A DNA stretch of 64,000 bases from assembly GCA_021904315.1 (NCBI GenBank), contig CM038911.1, positions 9,087,390 to 9,151,389 of the forward strand, written 5' to 3'. Position numbers and translations under genes: made by a program. Under the pieces are notes generated by a model. That model made no database searches, was not told the DNA's origin, and saw only the letters and a list, made by a program, of their open reading frames with translations. Positions 13,168 to 24,221 of the stretch are shown here, one piece after another; the stretch's first letter is position 1, and every line of letters begins with the position of its first letter. Origin of the DNA: Sphagnum magellanicum. Taxonomy: Eukaryota; Streptophyta; Sphagnopsida; Sphagnales; Sphagnaceae.

Positions 13168-13219
13168 AAACCCTAATGTAAAGAAAAAGAAAAGAGAAAA
13201 GGAAAAAAGAAAACCCTAA
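13168..13219 (-). promoter_or_regulatory. Two telo-box motifs upstream of UCHL5-like gene
   Basis: AAACCCTAA occurs at 13168-13176 and 13211-13219, about 230 and 270 bases upstream of the start codon. Telo-boxes are known in plant promoters of translation, cell-cycle and proteasome genes. A related ACCCTAACCCTAA run lies in intron 1 near 12617. Function here is inferred from position only. Confidence 0.5.
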
Positions 13220-13224
13220 TGTAA

Positions 13225-14679
13225 TGAAATTGGGTTTTCAAGTGTGGCATAATTTATGGAGGAAATTTGGGAACAACATGAAATTCAGTTGGGAAATCAG
13301 GCTTTTTATTGGTTTATTTATTATTTATTGACTTGTGAAAGAAAGTGGGTTTTAATAATTGCTTTGATAACATGAATCAAACAAGATTGATAAATAAATA
13401 AATTAATTAAAAATAATAATTTGAACTTCATAAACAAATCATTTGCTCATCAATGAATGGAACATATAGGTATATATTATACCAATTTTGCAACAATTTG
13501 TGTGTATGATGAAGTGTAGGCTAAAGTGTGTTGAGGTTCTGTGGGCTTTGCTGAGCATAAATATCTGCTTCCCAAGAAATTAGTGAAGTTAAACTCAATT
13601 CCATCAAAATAGTTAATGGGAAGGGTGACCGATGGTTTAACAATATTCTTTTTGCACTACCCTCGTACCTTGGCCAATTTGACACTAATTATATTATTTT
13701 CAGAAATGTTGAAATTTTCAAAAATTATTTCTTTCTCAAACATTATTGTGAAGGATAATAGTGAATATTTAGGATTATTTTATTTTTTGAAACGAAAATT
13801 TCAAAATGAATTAATTATTCGATGGAAATGTGTTGAAATGGACAAGGTACTACGGTCATTCAAGACACACCCAACACAGCGGTCTGTTTGTAACACAATT
13901 ACATATAGTAAAGGACGTTGTGAAGCATCATTTCATCCATCTGTTTTGTCATCCATCTGTTCATCTGTCTGGTCATCCATTTGTCTTGTCATGGTTTGTT
14001 TATTCCGACGAGAATATTGGAAATTTTCAATGCTTTTTACATTGCCATAATTTTTTATTATAGTTCAATGGATGCCAGAGCAAGCAGCTGTTAAGCACAC
14101 TTTTATTAGATATTGGCAATTTCAAGGCTTGCATTTGCCATAATAATAATGGCAATGGATGTCAGTTGCCATTTTAGCACACAAACTTAATAGATATATT
14201 GGTAATTGCAATGATCAGATTGCCCAGAAAAATAATTTTGCCGATAATAATAATATGCTGGATGCCAAAGGTATTATTATGATGCATGTGAAAATTGGCT
14301 GCACCAGAAACCCTAACCATTATGAACAGGGAGGGGGTCTGGATACTGGAACTTATCAACATACAAAAACAAAGAAATAATTTTCAACAGATTGATACCC
14401 ACTAAATAAGTAACATATTACTTACTTACAAGTTGAACAACGTTGGGGTATATTTGCCATCTCTGGTCTATTCCCATGGTCAGCTGCATGTTGCTATCTC
14501 ACGGGTCACAAGCAGTGCAAACATCAAAATTTTCAGCGGCCAGGGTCCCGATGGATGCATGCGAAATGACGTATATAAAGAGGTTTTGGAAATGTAGTTT
14601 GTAATTGTAATTTTGAAATATGTACTGTCAAATACACACACCTGTGCATTAGGCACGGGGTTCAAACTAGTGCATGTTA
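13225..14679. other. Intergenic, with short local duplications, no gene seen
   Basis: An open frame at 13616-14050 is partly made of repeated CATCCATCTGT-type units (about 13930-13990) and has no recognisable domain. Bases 14069-14151 and 14152-14230 form an old direct duplication marked by ATGGATG, TAGATAT and GGCAAT/GGTAAT. I see nothing else that can be supported. Confidence 0.55.
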
Positions 14680-15485
14680 TAGCATCTCCAGAGAGGTGCT
14701 CAGTACGAGAGTTTTGCAAAAATCTTTCTCACATCCAAGTTTTAGTTACTTATGTTTTTTTCTAACTGCACCCATAAAACTTAAACCGGTTTGCAAATAC
14801 CGTAGCCAAGGGTCAGTTTCCACATTGATAAAACGAATTATTTTTCTTTTTTCAAAAATGGAATTCGTTTTTGAACTTTTAAATTATATTTATTTCCATC
14901 ATCTACTGTAATATTGTGATATGAGTAGTGAAATTATTCAGAATGTGCTGTGTGATTATTATGATGATTTTCAACATGTCAACTTCATATTTTCACAAAA
15001 TTTCATTTCACTATTTTGAGGATTATTTAATGACAAAACTGACCTGAGTGTAAGGTCGGTGGGAGGCTCAGTGTTTTTTTGCTTCAATTTTCTCAAAATC
15101 TGGGCACCAAATTCAGTTTGCATCAAAGGTGGCAATCAGCCAGCCATAAGAGGATTTAGCCAAATTCTAGAAGACAATTAAAGAGGTAGAAATTCTAGAA
15201 ATCCTCTTACATCTTGGTGAACCACTAAAACCACCAAAATAAGGTGATTTCAAAAGAAGAAAGCTAAAAGATCAGCCCAAATCCTCCAAAAGTCTAGGCA
15301 ATTTCATAACTTTCTTCCTCCAAATGTGACAATTTTTTGGATTTTTTGGAATTTTTTATTTTTGGCATAAGTTCCCTTGACCATGTTGCTTGGGACTGTT
15401 TTATTTAAAACAAATGGCTAATTTTGGGCACCAAAAAAATCACTGGGGAGACTACTAATAGCAGAGCACCTAGACCAATCATAAT
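14680..15485. mobile_element. Harbinger-like MITE copy split by a nested insertion
   Basis: The left part (14680 to about 14808) carries the terminal motif AGCATCTCCAGAGAGGTGCT preceded by TTA, followed by the family core CATCCAAGTTTTAGTTA and CACCCATAAAACTTAAA. The family continues only after about 15446 with GGGAGACTACTAATAG and CACCTAGACCAATCA, which in the complete copy at 3998-4374 directly follow. About 640 bases of unrelated DNA therefore appear to have inserted into this MITE. The right terminus is not identifiable. Confidence 0.65.
14803..15055 (+). repeat. Dispersed repeat, copy 1 (partner at 28957-29205)
   Basis: Both copies run GGGTCAGTTTCCACATTGA, AAAC, then CATGTCAACTTCAT, TTCATTTCACTATTTT and ATTTAATGACAAAACT, in the same orientation over about 250 bases. 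This copy is part of the DNA that splits the MITE at 14680, so it belongs to a mobile element of unknown class. Confidence 0.75.
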
Positions 15486-15845
15486 ATCTACTCAAATAGG
15501 GAGAGTAGTCAACAAGGGATGTGTCACCCTGTGGCCTTGCCATTTTACATTAAAAAGTATCTGAAGGCAAAAGAAGAATTACGGAAACTCAAATATATTT
15601 CACCATGCAAAAATATATTAATCTTCAGAAAATCCTCTAAAAAGAGACCAAAATCCTTCAAGATATTATAACTCTATATTAACTAATCTCAAGTTTCAAC
15701 ACAAGCCAAAATATATCATCTTCTAGAAATCTTCACATAAAAATAGACCTAATAATTGGTTGAGAAACACTTGTTATCATGTTGGTTAATAGCCGGTTAT
15801 AAGGTTTAAATTTTTTCAAAATCTGATTTAAAAAATAAATCAATT

Positions 15846-16476
15846 ATCACCCATCCCAATATTTGAAATTAGGTTAAATTGGCCTTAACTTTGAAGTTCT
15901 TGTGTAACCCAATTGTGGAAAAGTCATTTTTGGCAATTTTAATTAATTTTTGGAGAATTTTTTTAATTCAATAACTTTTTGCTTGGTATGAAATTTGTGA
16001 AATGAGAAAGGTGCACACAATGATGACGAGGGTTTTTTGAATGGTACCAAAAGCATAGCAAGAGGTCCCATGCTTTGGGGAGGGTTACTATGTGATCACA
16101 TCCAAACAAACCAAACAAACATTTATCTTAAAATATAGACTACTAGAGTGCCCCTATGTTGTTGGCCTTAATATATTAGACCTCATGTACCATCACCCAT
16201 CCCAATATTATTCCAGTTGAAATGGGCTTAACTTCAAAGTTCTTCATGGAATTTTCAAAAATAAAATAAAATTTCAAAAGATTTTTAAAAAAACATTTTA
16301 AATTCAATACATTTTTTCCATTGGTTTAAATTTTTTGAAACAACAAACATGCATGCCCACCCTCATTGAGAGCTTTCCAACGATACCAATAGCAGAGCAA
16401 GGGGGTCCCCCATGGTTTGGAGAGGGTGACACCATGGTCACATCCAAACAGACAATACATACACCTTTCTTATAAT
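15846..16476. repeat. 346-bp tandem duplication, two diverged units
   Basis: Units start at 15846 and 16192 with ATCACCCATCCCAATAT and share ACTTTGAAGTTCTT or AACTTCAAAGTTCTT, an AATTCAATA stretch, the AGCAKAGCAAG block, and CACATCCAAACA near their ends. The second unit is interrupted by the MITE at 16473. Confidence 0.8.
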
Positions 16477-16689
16477 GGTGCATTCACACTTGATGTTAAG
16501 TCAGTGTTAAATGAAAATCTAGGTGGCATCCTAGGTGGCATGCAATGTTAAATAGGGTGATAGCTTAATGTTAAGTGAATGTTCGCTTAACATAAAATCT
16601 TCATGGTAACTAGGTTTAAGCCCTAAATGACTAACATGATGTTAGGGGACTCAACACTAGGGTCCCTAATACCAAGTGTGAACACACCT
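16473..16689. mobile_element. Tourist-like MITE (about 217 bp) with TTA target duplication
   Basis: The termini are inverted: left GGTGCATTCACACTTG, right (read inward) GGTGTGTTCACACTTGG. TTA flanks both sides (16470-16472 and 16690-16692). The first unit of the surrounding tandem duplication, near 16125, shows the uninterrupted site CTTAAAATATAG, supporting insertion after the duplication. Ends and TTA site fit Tourist-type PIF/Harbinger MITEs; exact left boundary is uncertain by about four bases. Confidence 0.75.
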
Positions 16690-16860
16690 TTAGAGTATAG
16701 ATTTGGTGAACAACTCTCTCCATGATGAACAGCTTCTCATAAAGTAAGTGTGCATCTGAGGTAGTTCACTGACAAATCAGAGTTGAAGGCATTATTACTA
16801 TGGTCAAAAAAGGGTGTTCCAAATTGCTCTCCCTTTCTTCATATATCATTTTTCAAGCTC

Positions 16861-16913
16861 ATCTAATCTGGTTAACTTTGCAAGGAGTATGCAACCCACT
16901 TACCAGATTAGAT
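16861..16913. repeat. 12-bp perfect inverted repeat
   Basis: ATCTAATCTGGT (16861-16872) and ACCAGATTAGAT (16902-16913) are exact reverse complements with a 29-base loop. No U-tract, gene or transposon end is attached, so its role is unknown. Confidence 0.6.
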
Positions 16914-17209
16914 CTGGCTCATATGGTTTTTTAGGGTAAATTTTCTCTAATTTGTGGAATCCTTTTCTGGGGAAAACTTTGGGGGGTTTTTTTTTTAAAT
17001 GCAATTTTATTTTATTTTTTTTCACCAAGCAAAAGTTTCCCACTTCTGCACATTTTTTGGGGGCTATTATTATATATTAAAAATCAGATCTGAATTTTGT
17101 ATTGTTAGCTGGTGCCTATGCAAAAATCAATGGCTGCTTTTCTTTTCTTTCTTATCAAAGAGAATTGCACCTTTAAATACCCACTTTGTTGACAATTATA
17201 AACCATAAA

Positions 17210-19254
17210 TTTTATTTTATTTTTGTTTATTTTTCCAATGTAGCTCAACTGACCTCTCCATCTTGTACTAGGTTTAGTCGAAGTGACTCTAGCCATGTGG
17301 GTAAGGCTAATTGGTAGACTACACTAGTATTTTTTGGCATGATATTATGGCTATTCCATGTTGAAGCATGTGAGAACAAGGTGGTTATTGTCATTTTTGT
17401 AGGACACAAGCAGAATGAGACTAGGTGCTTGCATAAGGTGTAATTTTGGCTACACAACATTGATTATGGATGAAAAATTGGTGATTTTTATTCGTTGAAG
17501 GGGGTGTTTGGGCCCCATTCATTATTTTATTATGCCTTAGTGCAATTGAAGGTTGAGCTACATGTCACAAAACCACTACAAGCTCAAAAGGTGTAAAGAA
17601 ATCAAAGTTATTCAACAAGATGCCTTAACGAGGATTACACCCCAATCCATGAATAGATTTTACCCAACTATAGTTGAATGTGTTTCGCATGCTTCAATCA
17701 CACATAAAACACTAGAATCAAGATGCCATAGAACCACACATTCATAAGATGCACACAAATGAAGGAAGACAACTTGATGCCTTCAAGGAGGATCAAACCC
17801 CAATCCATAATTGGATTATGCCCAACTATAGTTGAAGGTTGCCTGCAAACCAATATAACCATTTTGCAATACATCCTTATGGCCAAATCTAATTGAACTA
17901 TGAAACAAATTTTCAACTTATTTTTATGTAAATCAAGGTTGAAAAGGTCCATTTGTCTTATATTGAACCTAATGTGATCATTATGGATATTTCAACAAGT
18001 TTTAAAAACTCTAAAAGCTTATCCTTCACAACACCAATGGATTTTAACCTTTGCCACAACTAAGATGTTGGTTTCTAATTAAAGGGTGGCAACTATCATT
18101 AACATGAAAACTATCAAGACAACATGAATTCTTAAAGACATGAACCAATAATGACAAAGATAGGCCTAGTTCTATGTCCAAACATGAAACAAAAAAAACC
18201 AAGGACAATAACATAAAAGTAGACATATTTTGAACTTGTTTTGAAGTGTGAAAGACATATGTTTAAATAAAACTTTATGATGAAAATATGAAAAAAACAT
18301 AAAATGGCTATGGTGCAAGATCATACCCAAAACTAAAGTTAAACATACTAAAGGTAACATGAGAATAAATAATTTCATTTATACACTATTAAAGATCTAA
18401 CTCAAGATAAAATATGTCAAAATATTCAAAATATTTCACACTAATTCAAGATGTTTCAAAATAATTTAGGTTTAACTCTTGAAATATCTCAAAATATTTC
18501 AAGGAATTTTCTTGGGCAAGTTTTTAACTATATTATGAATGTACAACAGATGAAAGGTGACATCAATGGATCAATTCCATCCATGATGTTGGTGATGATG
18601 TTGGGGATGTCATTCATGATAACAACATGGTGGAATCGCAATTTTCCATTGTGACAATAAAAAAATATACATATTGATCCAATTTCAAACCATCCAACAA
18701 GGCTAACATCACACCATCATAACCAATTGCCATTGGGTGGTAATATTGTGCTTGGCAACATAAGGTGCCCATGAAATGTTTGTTCAACATCAAACTACAA
18801 CCGATATTGTGAATAAATTATTCTCATAACATTCAAGACCTTTTATGCAAGGAATTTCTTGTCAAGTTCATTAACAAATTATAATACAAATTGAATGCAT
18901 TGAATTTTCACCTCTTGCACCATTCTACCCAAGCTTCTCAAGTGACCACGTTATATAGATTGTTCAACTTGCATGTTTTTTGGATGTTGTACACACTCTA
19001 CCATAATAAAAAAAATATTGCATGTTATATTCTAAGAATTGGATTGTTCCACCACATTGTGTGCAAAGGAGCAAAATATGGTCAATGAAGTTTAAGTTGT
19101 GTAGGAAATCAATGTAGTTTTTTTTTTTTTTTCAACACAATACATGTTGTGTAAGTTAGTTTGATATAACTTCACATTGGTTAGAAAGTCATAAATGACA
19201 GTTATTGATTCTAAGCATAATTATTCAAACCTTACAAAGTTTCCGACATAAACA
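17210..19254. other. Intergenic AT-rich DNA, decayed repeats
   Basis: No gene is recognised. A local direct duplication about 160 bases apart is visible at roughly 17615-17670 and 17775-17840, marked by GATGCCTT, CCCAATCCAT and CCCAACTATAGTTGAA. The 3' part near 18900-19254 may be the C-terminal remains of the transposase pseudogene that follows on the minus strand. Confidence 0.5.
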
Positions 19255-20108
19255 TCACACAAATAAGCCCCAAAACAATTTCAATTCACACAACTCCTCA
19301 TAATTTGCAATTACAGAATCATAAGTAGTAACATCTTGTGCCATTTTTACCAAAATAGTCTTGACCTCTTCAAGGACCACCTTGCTCAAAGCAACCATGC
19401 TAATCCATTTGGTCTTAGTGTTGTGCAAAACTTTAAGACCTTTTATTTTCATAACTTTAATTAATTTTCATCTTTCCAAATTTCTCTTTGGAAAATGATT
19501 GAAATACACATACACACCTATCGAGAATGCTTGAATTTTCACAAATACAAGCAAATCAAAGAAAGTGAAGGTTGTTAAGTTGGTTTTATGCATTACCCAA
19601 TGCATAGGAATACAAAAAAGTGAGAACTTTTTTTTTAGCTAAGTCACAATCCTAGTTTTGATGCATTGGAAGGTGGTAACACCATTTGCATTAAGGCAAA
19701 CAACTATAGTGGCCAAGTCATGGTCAAACAATTCCCCAAAAACCTTTATAGAGTTTAAGATCATGTTTGTGAAGTTACTTACTTATAGCTTCTTATTACT
19801 CATTCTAAATCCACCCTTTTATTCCAAACAAGCATGCCAAAAAAAAAACATTACTGCAATTTATTGAAAAAAAAACATTTTTAGGGATTCTCTAAAATTG
19901 ACACTCTTTTGAAATCCCTAACAACATAAACATGCATTAAAATCCATGTTTGGTTTATACTAATCATTTCATTACAATTTATAGAAATGTGATTCCTTGT
20001 TTGGATGACCATTTTTGTGGCTACCAACACCACATTGGTCATATACTCTACCATGCCCCAACCATTAGTGTTTATCCAATGTGTGTTAGGATTTTTCTCC
20101 ACCTTCAA
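19255..20108 (-). pseudogene. Decayed hAT-type (DUF4371-like) transposase
   Basis: Read on the minus strand, fragments occur in the family order. ISINQTWILMHVYVVRDFKR (about 19890-19985) matches the domain start, NANGVTTFQC (about 19660-19710) matches the block holding a catalytic Asp (Asn here), and VLHNTKTKWISM with KTILVKMAQDV (19330-19440) matches the later conserved helices. The fragments lie in different frames with stops between them, so the copy is dead. No terminal inverted repeats or 8-bp target duplication could be found. The same family is represented near 40200 and probably 61040. Confidence 0.7.
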
Positions 20109-20861
20109 AAACTATAACAACCTATGCATGCTCTCAAAGTCAATGATGGGTTTACCCAACTTCAAAATATGAAAAAGGGTAACAAATTGCATATATTTTT
20201 TCTTTTTAGCCTTGTGTTTCACAACTTGAAATTGAATGCGATCATGCCCAATTATGGTTTAAATCTTCTCATTTCGAACATGCTAGATATCTAAATTGAT
20301 TAAAACCTCTTGATTTCCCCACCATGCCAAACTACCTTACATATGCGCTTACCACAATGTTTTCTCAACCCATCAAGTTTTGGGACTAATGAGTTATCCA
20401 TATGTTCAATTATGAAACACATTTTGCATTGAACAATTTAAGCATCTTGTCATCCAACCTAGGAATTGATTTGACCCAAAGAAAGTTTATAACCCAAGTA
20501 TCTTGGAAGCTTTGATGCAATTCCCACTCAACCTTTTTTTTCTTCTTCATACATAAATTTTTTTTTCACCTCTTTCATCAACAATGAGGTCAACGAGATC
20601 AATCCTAAAAGTGCTAAAATTAATTGAAATAAAAGGCCCACTAGCAAATGCATTAATACTAACATCATCAACAATGTGAACTTTGTTTTTGTTGGAACAA
20701 AAAAACACAAATGACTTGAACTCATAGGTGTAGAAGCAAAGTCTATAGAAAATGGGATAGAACCACTAAAAAATAGTTTATACTTAACATTATGAGGTAA
20801 TTTTAGGGGCATCGTTGTGCAAAATTAGTTTACAACACACACTAATGACAAAATGCGTGAT

Positions 20862-21330
20862 GGAAGAACTTGGAAACACACAAATTCAACAAAGCTTTGT
20901 CACACTACGAAACTACAAGAATATGTGTTGGAAGAACTTGGATACACATGAATTCAACACATGAACGAAAAACAAAGTTTTGCTAAACCATTGAATTGCA
21001 AGAATGTGTAATTTGGAAGAACTTGGAAACACTTCAAGCCAACACAAAAATGAAAAGTAAAGTTCTACCACATTACTAAATCACAAGAGTATTACGCATT
21101 TTGGAAGAACTTGGAAACACACAAGTTCAACAGAAGAACAAAACAAATATCTATTGAACTACCGAATTACAAAAATGTGCAATGGAAGAACTTGGAAACA
21201 CATAAGTTGAACACAAGAATGAAAAACAAAGCTTTGCCACACTACCAAATTGCAAGAATGCGTGTTGGAAAAACTTGGGAACCCACATGTTCAAACAAGA
21301 ACAAAAAATAAAGTTTGATGAGCTTACCAT
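20862..21330. repeat. Minisatellite of about 84 bp, six units
   Basis: GGAAGAACTTGG or close variants recur at 20862, 20930, 21015, 21103, 21184 and 21267. Units also share ACACA, TTCAACA, AAAACAAA and ACTACNAAATTACAAGAATG-like stretches. Whole units are conserved rather than alternating with unique spacers, so it is not a CRISPR-type array. Confidence 0.9.
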
Positions 21331-22455
21331 TTGTAGTAAGTTCCTTAAGTACCTTGAAGATGGAAAACTTTAGTTAGTTGTCAAGCTTTTCCTAATCCCA
21401 AGTTAATGCACACCACAAATGCATAATTCTTGCTTTGTAGTTGCAAGATTTCTATGCTCATTGTGCAATTCAATTTTTCACATGCAAATGTCAAAACAAT
21501 TTTGTAAAGCATGTATGTTGAATCAATGATGGGTAGCATTTTGCTCATAACTTGGAAAAACAAGAATGCCAATGCATATTGAAAAGAAAGCACAAAAAGA
21601 TGGCAAACTTGCCCAATGACATAAACCTAATTAATGAACTCCTCTAAAAGGTACCCTAAATGACAACATATCACATCTCCATTGTTGATATTTGTGGTGA
21701 TAGATTTTGGACATTGGTAGATCGTTACGTGAAAATCAACACTTTGCCAATCAATTTCTACTGAAATCATAACCTTAAACCCTTTATGGGTGTCACTTAT
21801 GAGGAATTGAAGTTGTTCAAATATAAAATTTTGTCACACAAAAAAACATTTTTACACACTAGAATCGAGGTTTTTTTTGGGGGTCATTTTTTGATGTGAC
21901 ATCAATTGGGGAGCATCCTTAGAAAAAATAACATTTATCGACAACAAGTTTTTAAAAAATCGTCCAAACTATGAAACGATGATGAACTATTGCCCAAATT
22001 AAAAGCTATGTTGAAAAGTGACAACAAAATTTCACAAATTTTTTTTTCTGAAATTTTTGGCAAATTCTTTTCCAAAAAAAAGAATATGAAATAGCATATC
22101 CCTATCTTCTAAAAATACTTTACCAAGATGAAAAAAATTGTCACAATTCATGAATGTGTGATTGGGGTTGTCTCCATTTTAAAACAAAATTAGCTCACTT
22201 TAATTTTGAGAAAGTTTGCAAAACCATAAACCCTAAATTTAGCTAGTTGGCAATTCTTGTTTTTGAAGATGACTGAATTTTTATTTTTTGAGGTTTTATG
22301 TTTTTAAATTTTGATTTTATTGAAAAATTGCTAGATTTCTAGCATAGTAGTCATCAATATCAAGGATGTTTGATCTTGTTTACTTTCATATCCTACTTGT
22401 AGCCAAATTTGGGTAATTTGCATTATGATAATTGCCACTTCATCTATGTCATTAC

Positions 22456-22489
<34 letters not shown>

Positions 22490-23500
22490 GGCTCCATGCC
22501 ACTACGCACTACCAATGACAATCAATGGATGAGAGTAAATTTTAATTTTGTGAAAATTAAGTTTCGTTGAATTGAAAGTCTTGAATGATATTGCATGCAA
22601 CTTGAATTGGATTAAGTTGAAATTCAAATGAAGAGAAATGGGATGTAGATCAATGCAAAAAGTATTGAAAATCAACTAGTGATTATGGTGTTGAAAAAAG
22701 TTCTATAATTACATAAATTCAAAAATGCATTTTTTCATTTTTTTTAAAATCTAAAAATTGACTAAACATATTCCAATTTCATATTTTCCAAAGGACAATT
22801 ATGGAACCTAATATTATCCTACTTTAAAATGTTTTGGTGAATTATTGTCACTAAAGTTATCCTACTATTGTGATAGATTCTACTCGAAAATCGATAAACA
22901 AATTCCAATTTGAAACTTTCCAAATGACAAAATATGGAATCTAATGTTATTCTACCTAAACCAATTTAGATGAATCATTGTCACTAAAGTTATTGTACTA
23001 GCTAGACACATTCAACAATAATAAATTAGTAGGAGAAAAGAAAAGAAAAGAAAAGAAAACAATCGATGATTTTGGGGGCAAAAAAAGAAAAAAGAAAAAA
23101 AGCTTATTGTCAAAAATTTGAAAATATCTTTCAATATTGTACTTGAGAAATCTCTTGGAAATAAGATATTTTGGCAATCAAATGATTGTCAAATAATATC
23201 TTTGTGAAATATTTTATTAATTTTCTTTGATTTTACACACACACACACACACTCACTCACACACACATACATATATAATTCAATATATGTTTTAAAATAT
23301 ATATATTTTTAAAGTTTTTTTTTAAAAAAAAATTCTTGTAGTATTTAACCCAAAAAAGTGCTGAATCTGGCAGGTTGGCTACTATGGTAGGCTATCCTAC
23401 TTTGAATGAATCCAGCTTCAATGAATCATTGTCACTAGAATTATTATTATTATTATTATTTTAAAAGGGAAAAAACACATACACACACACGTGACCGTGA
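21331..23500. other. Intergenic AT-rich DNA with microsatellites, no gene seen
   Basis: It contains a (CA)n run at 22459-22486, an (AAAAG)n run near 23036-23060, a compound CA/CACT run near 23235-23275, an (ATT)n run near 23443-23461, and an about 132-bp direct duplication (22771 and 22903) marked by TTCCAATTT and TCATTGTCACTAAAGTTAT. No coding signal stands out. Confidence 0.6.
22325..22505 (+). repeat. Dispersed repeat, copy B (partner at 5635-5812)
   Basis: Shares ordered blocks with the copy at 5635. In this copy a (CA)n expansion at 22459-22486 lies where copy A has CACAAAATTGACC, so the microsatellite probably grew inside the repeat. Confidence 0.6.
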
Positions 23501-24130
23501 GCAGCACAAAGACGACACAAATGTGAACACGCACGCCACTGTTGCGGTCTCTTTTGGCAACTGCACAAAAGCACTTGCAGAGACTGTTGCAGGCAGGCAG
23601 ATCAACGGTCGCCAGAATTAGTCATGAGTCGCCGCCGCGTGAAGCGCCAGCGTTCGACGACTACGCAAAGCGACGACGCGAGCAAAGCAAGCAAAGCAAG
23701 ATGAAGAAGAAGTTGTTCTTCTTGCACTTCTTGCCGTCTCGTGAAGAAGCTCTTTACTCAGCTGCGAGAGTTCAATCATAAGATTTTAGTGGGTTTTTTT
23801 TTGTTTGGGGGGTCAAATTTGTGAGCTGGGTGGGTGGCTGGATTGGCGATGATCCACAAATTTGTCCACAAAGGTTAGCCAAATTTGGCTACCAAGTTGT
23901 CAGACTCCAGAAAGGACAGTAGACTAAAAAGTTTAGGTTTTCATTCTAACTCGCCATTTGGAGAAAACAAAGAAAAAACTCGCCCAAAAAAGAAAATGCT
24001 GCTCCTAATGAGTCCTGTCACACACAAAGAGAAAAATGCACGCTCCAAAAAAGAAAAGAAATTGCAGTCTTCAAGTTCAGCTCTCAAGATTTTGGTGCAC
24101 AATGTAGACTGAAGATGGAAGCATTAAGGG

Positions 24131-24168
24131 AGTGAGTGAGTGAGCGAGTGAGCGAGTGAGCGAGTGAG
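24131..24168 (+). repeat. (GAGT/GAGC)n microsatellite in PRT1 5' leader
   Basis: A run of GAGT and GAGC tetranucleotides ends 53 bases before the PRT1-like start codon, in the likely 5' UTR. Nearby DNA from about 23500 is distinctly richer in CpG than the flanks, as expected for a gene's 5' end. Confidence 0.8.
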
Positions 24169-24221
24169 GTTTTGGATCGGTGCCAGGAAGTGGAAGAAGT
24201 TTGTGTGTGTGTGAGAGAGAG

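Noticed and set aside
13616..14050. 144-aa open frame
   Set aside because: Its latter part is repeated CATCCATCTGT sequence and the remainder shows no family motif; likely chance.
20862..21330. Regularly spaced repeats resembling a CRISPR array
   Set aside because: Units are homologous along their whole length with no unique spacers, and this is a plant nuclear sequence; it is a minisatellite.
23542..23781. 79-aa open frame upstream of the PRT1-like gene
   Set aside because: Arg/Lys/Ser-rich without domain; better explained by the GC-rich promoter and leader region.
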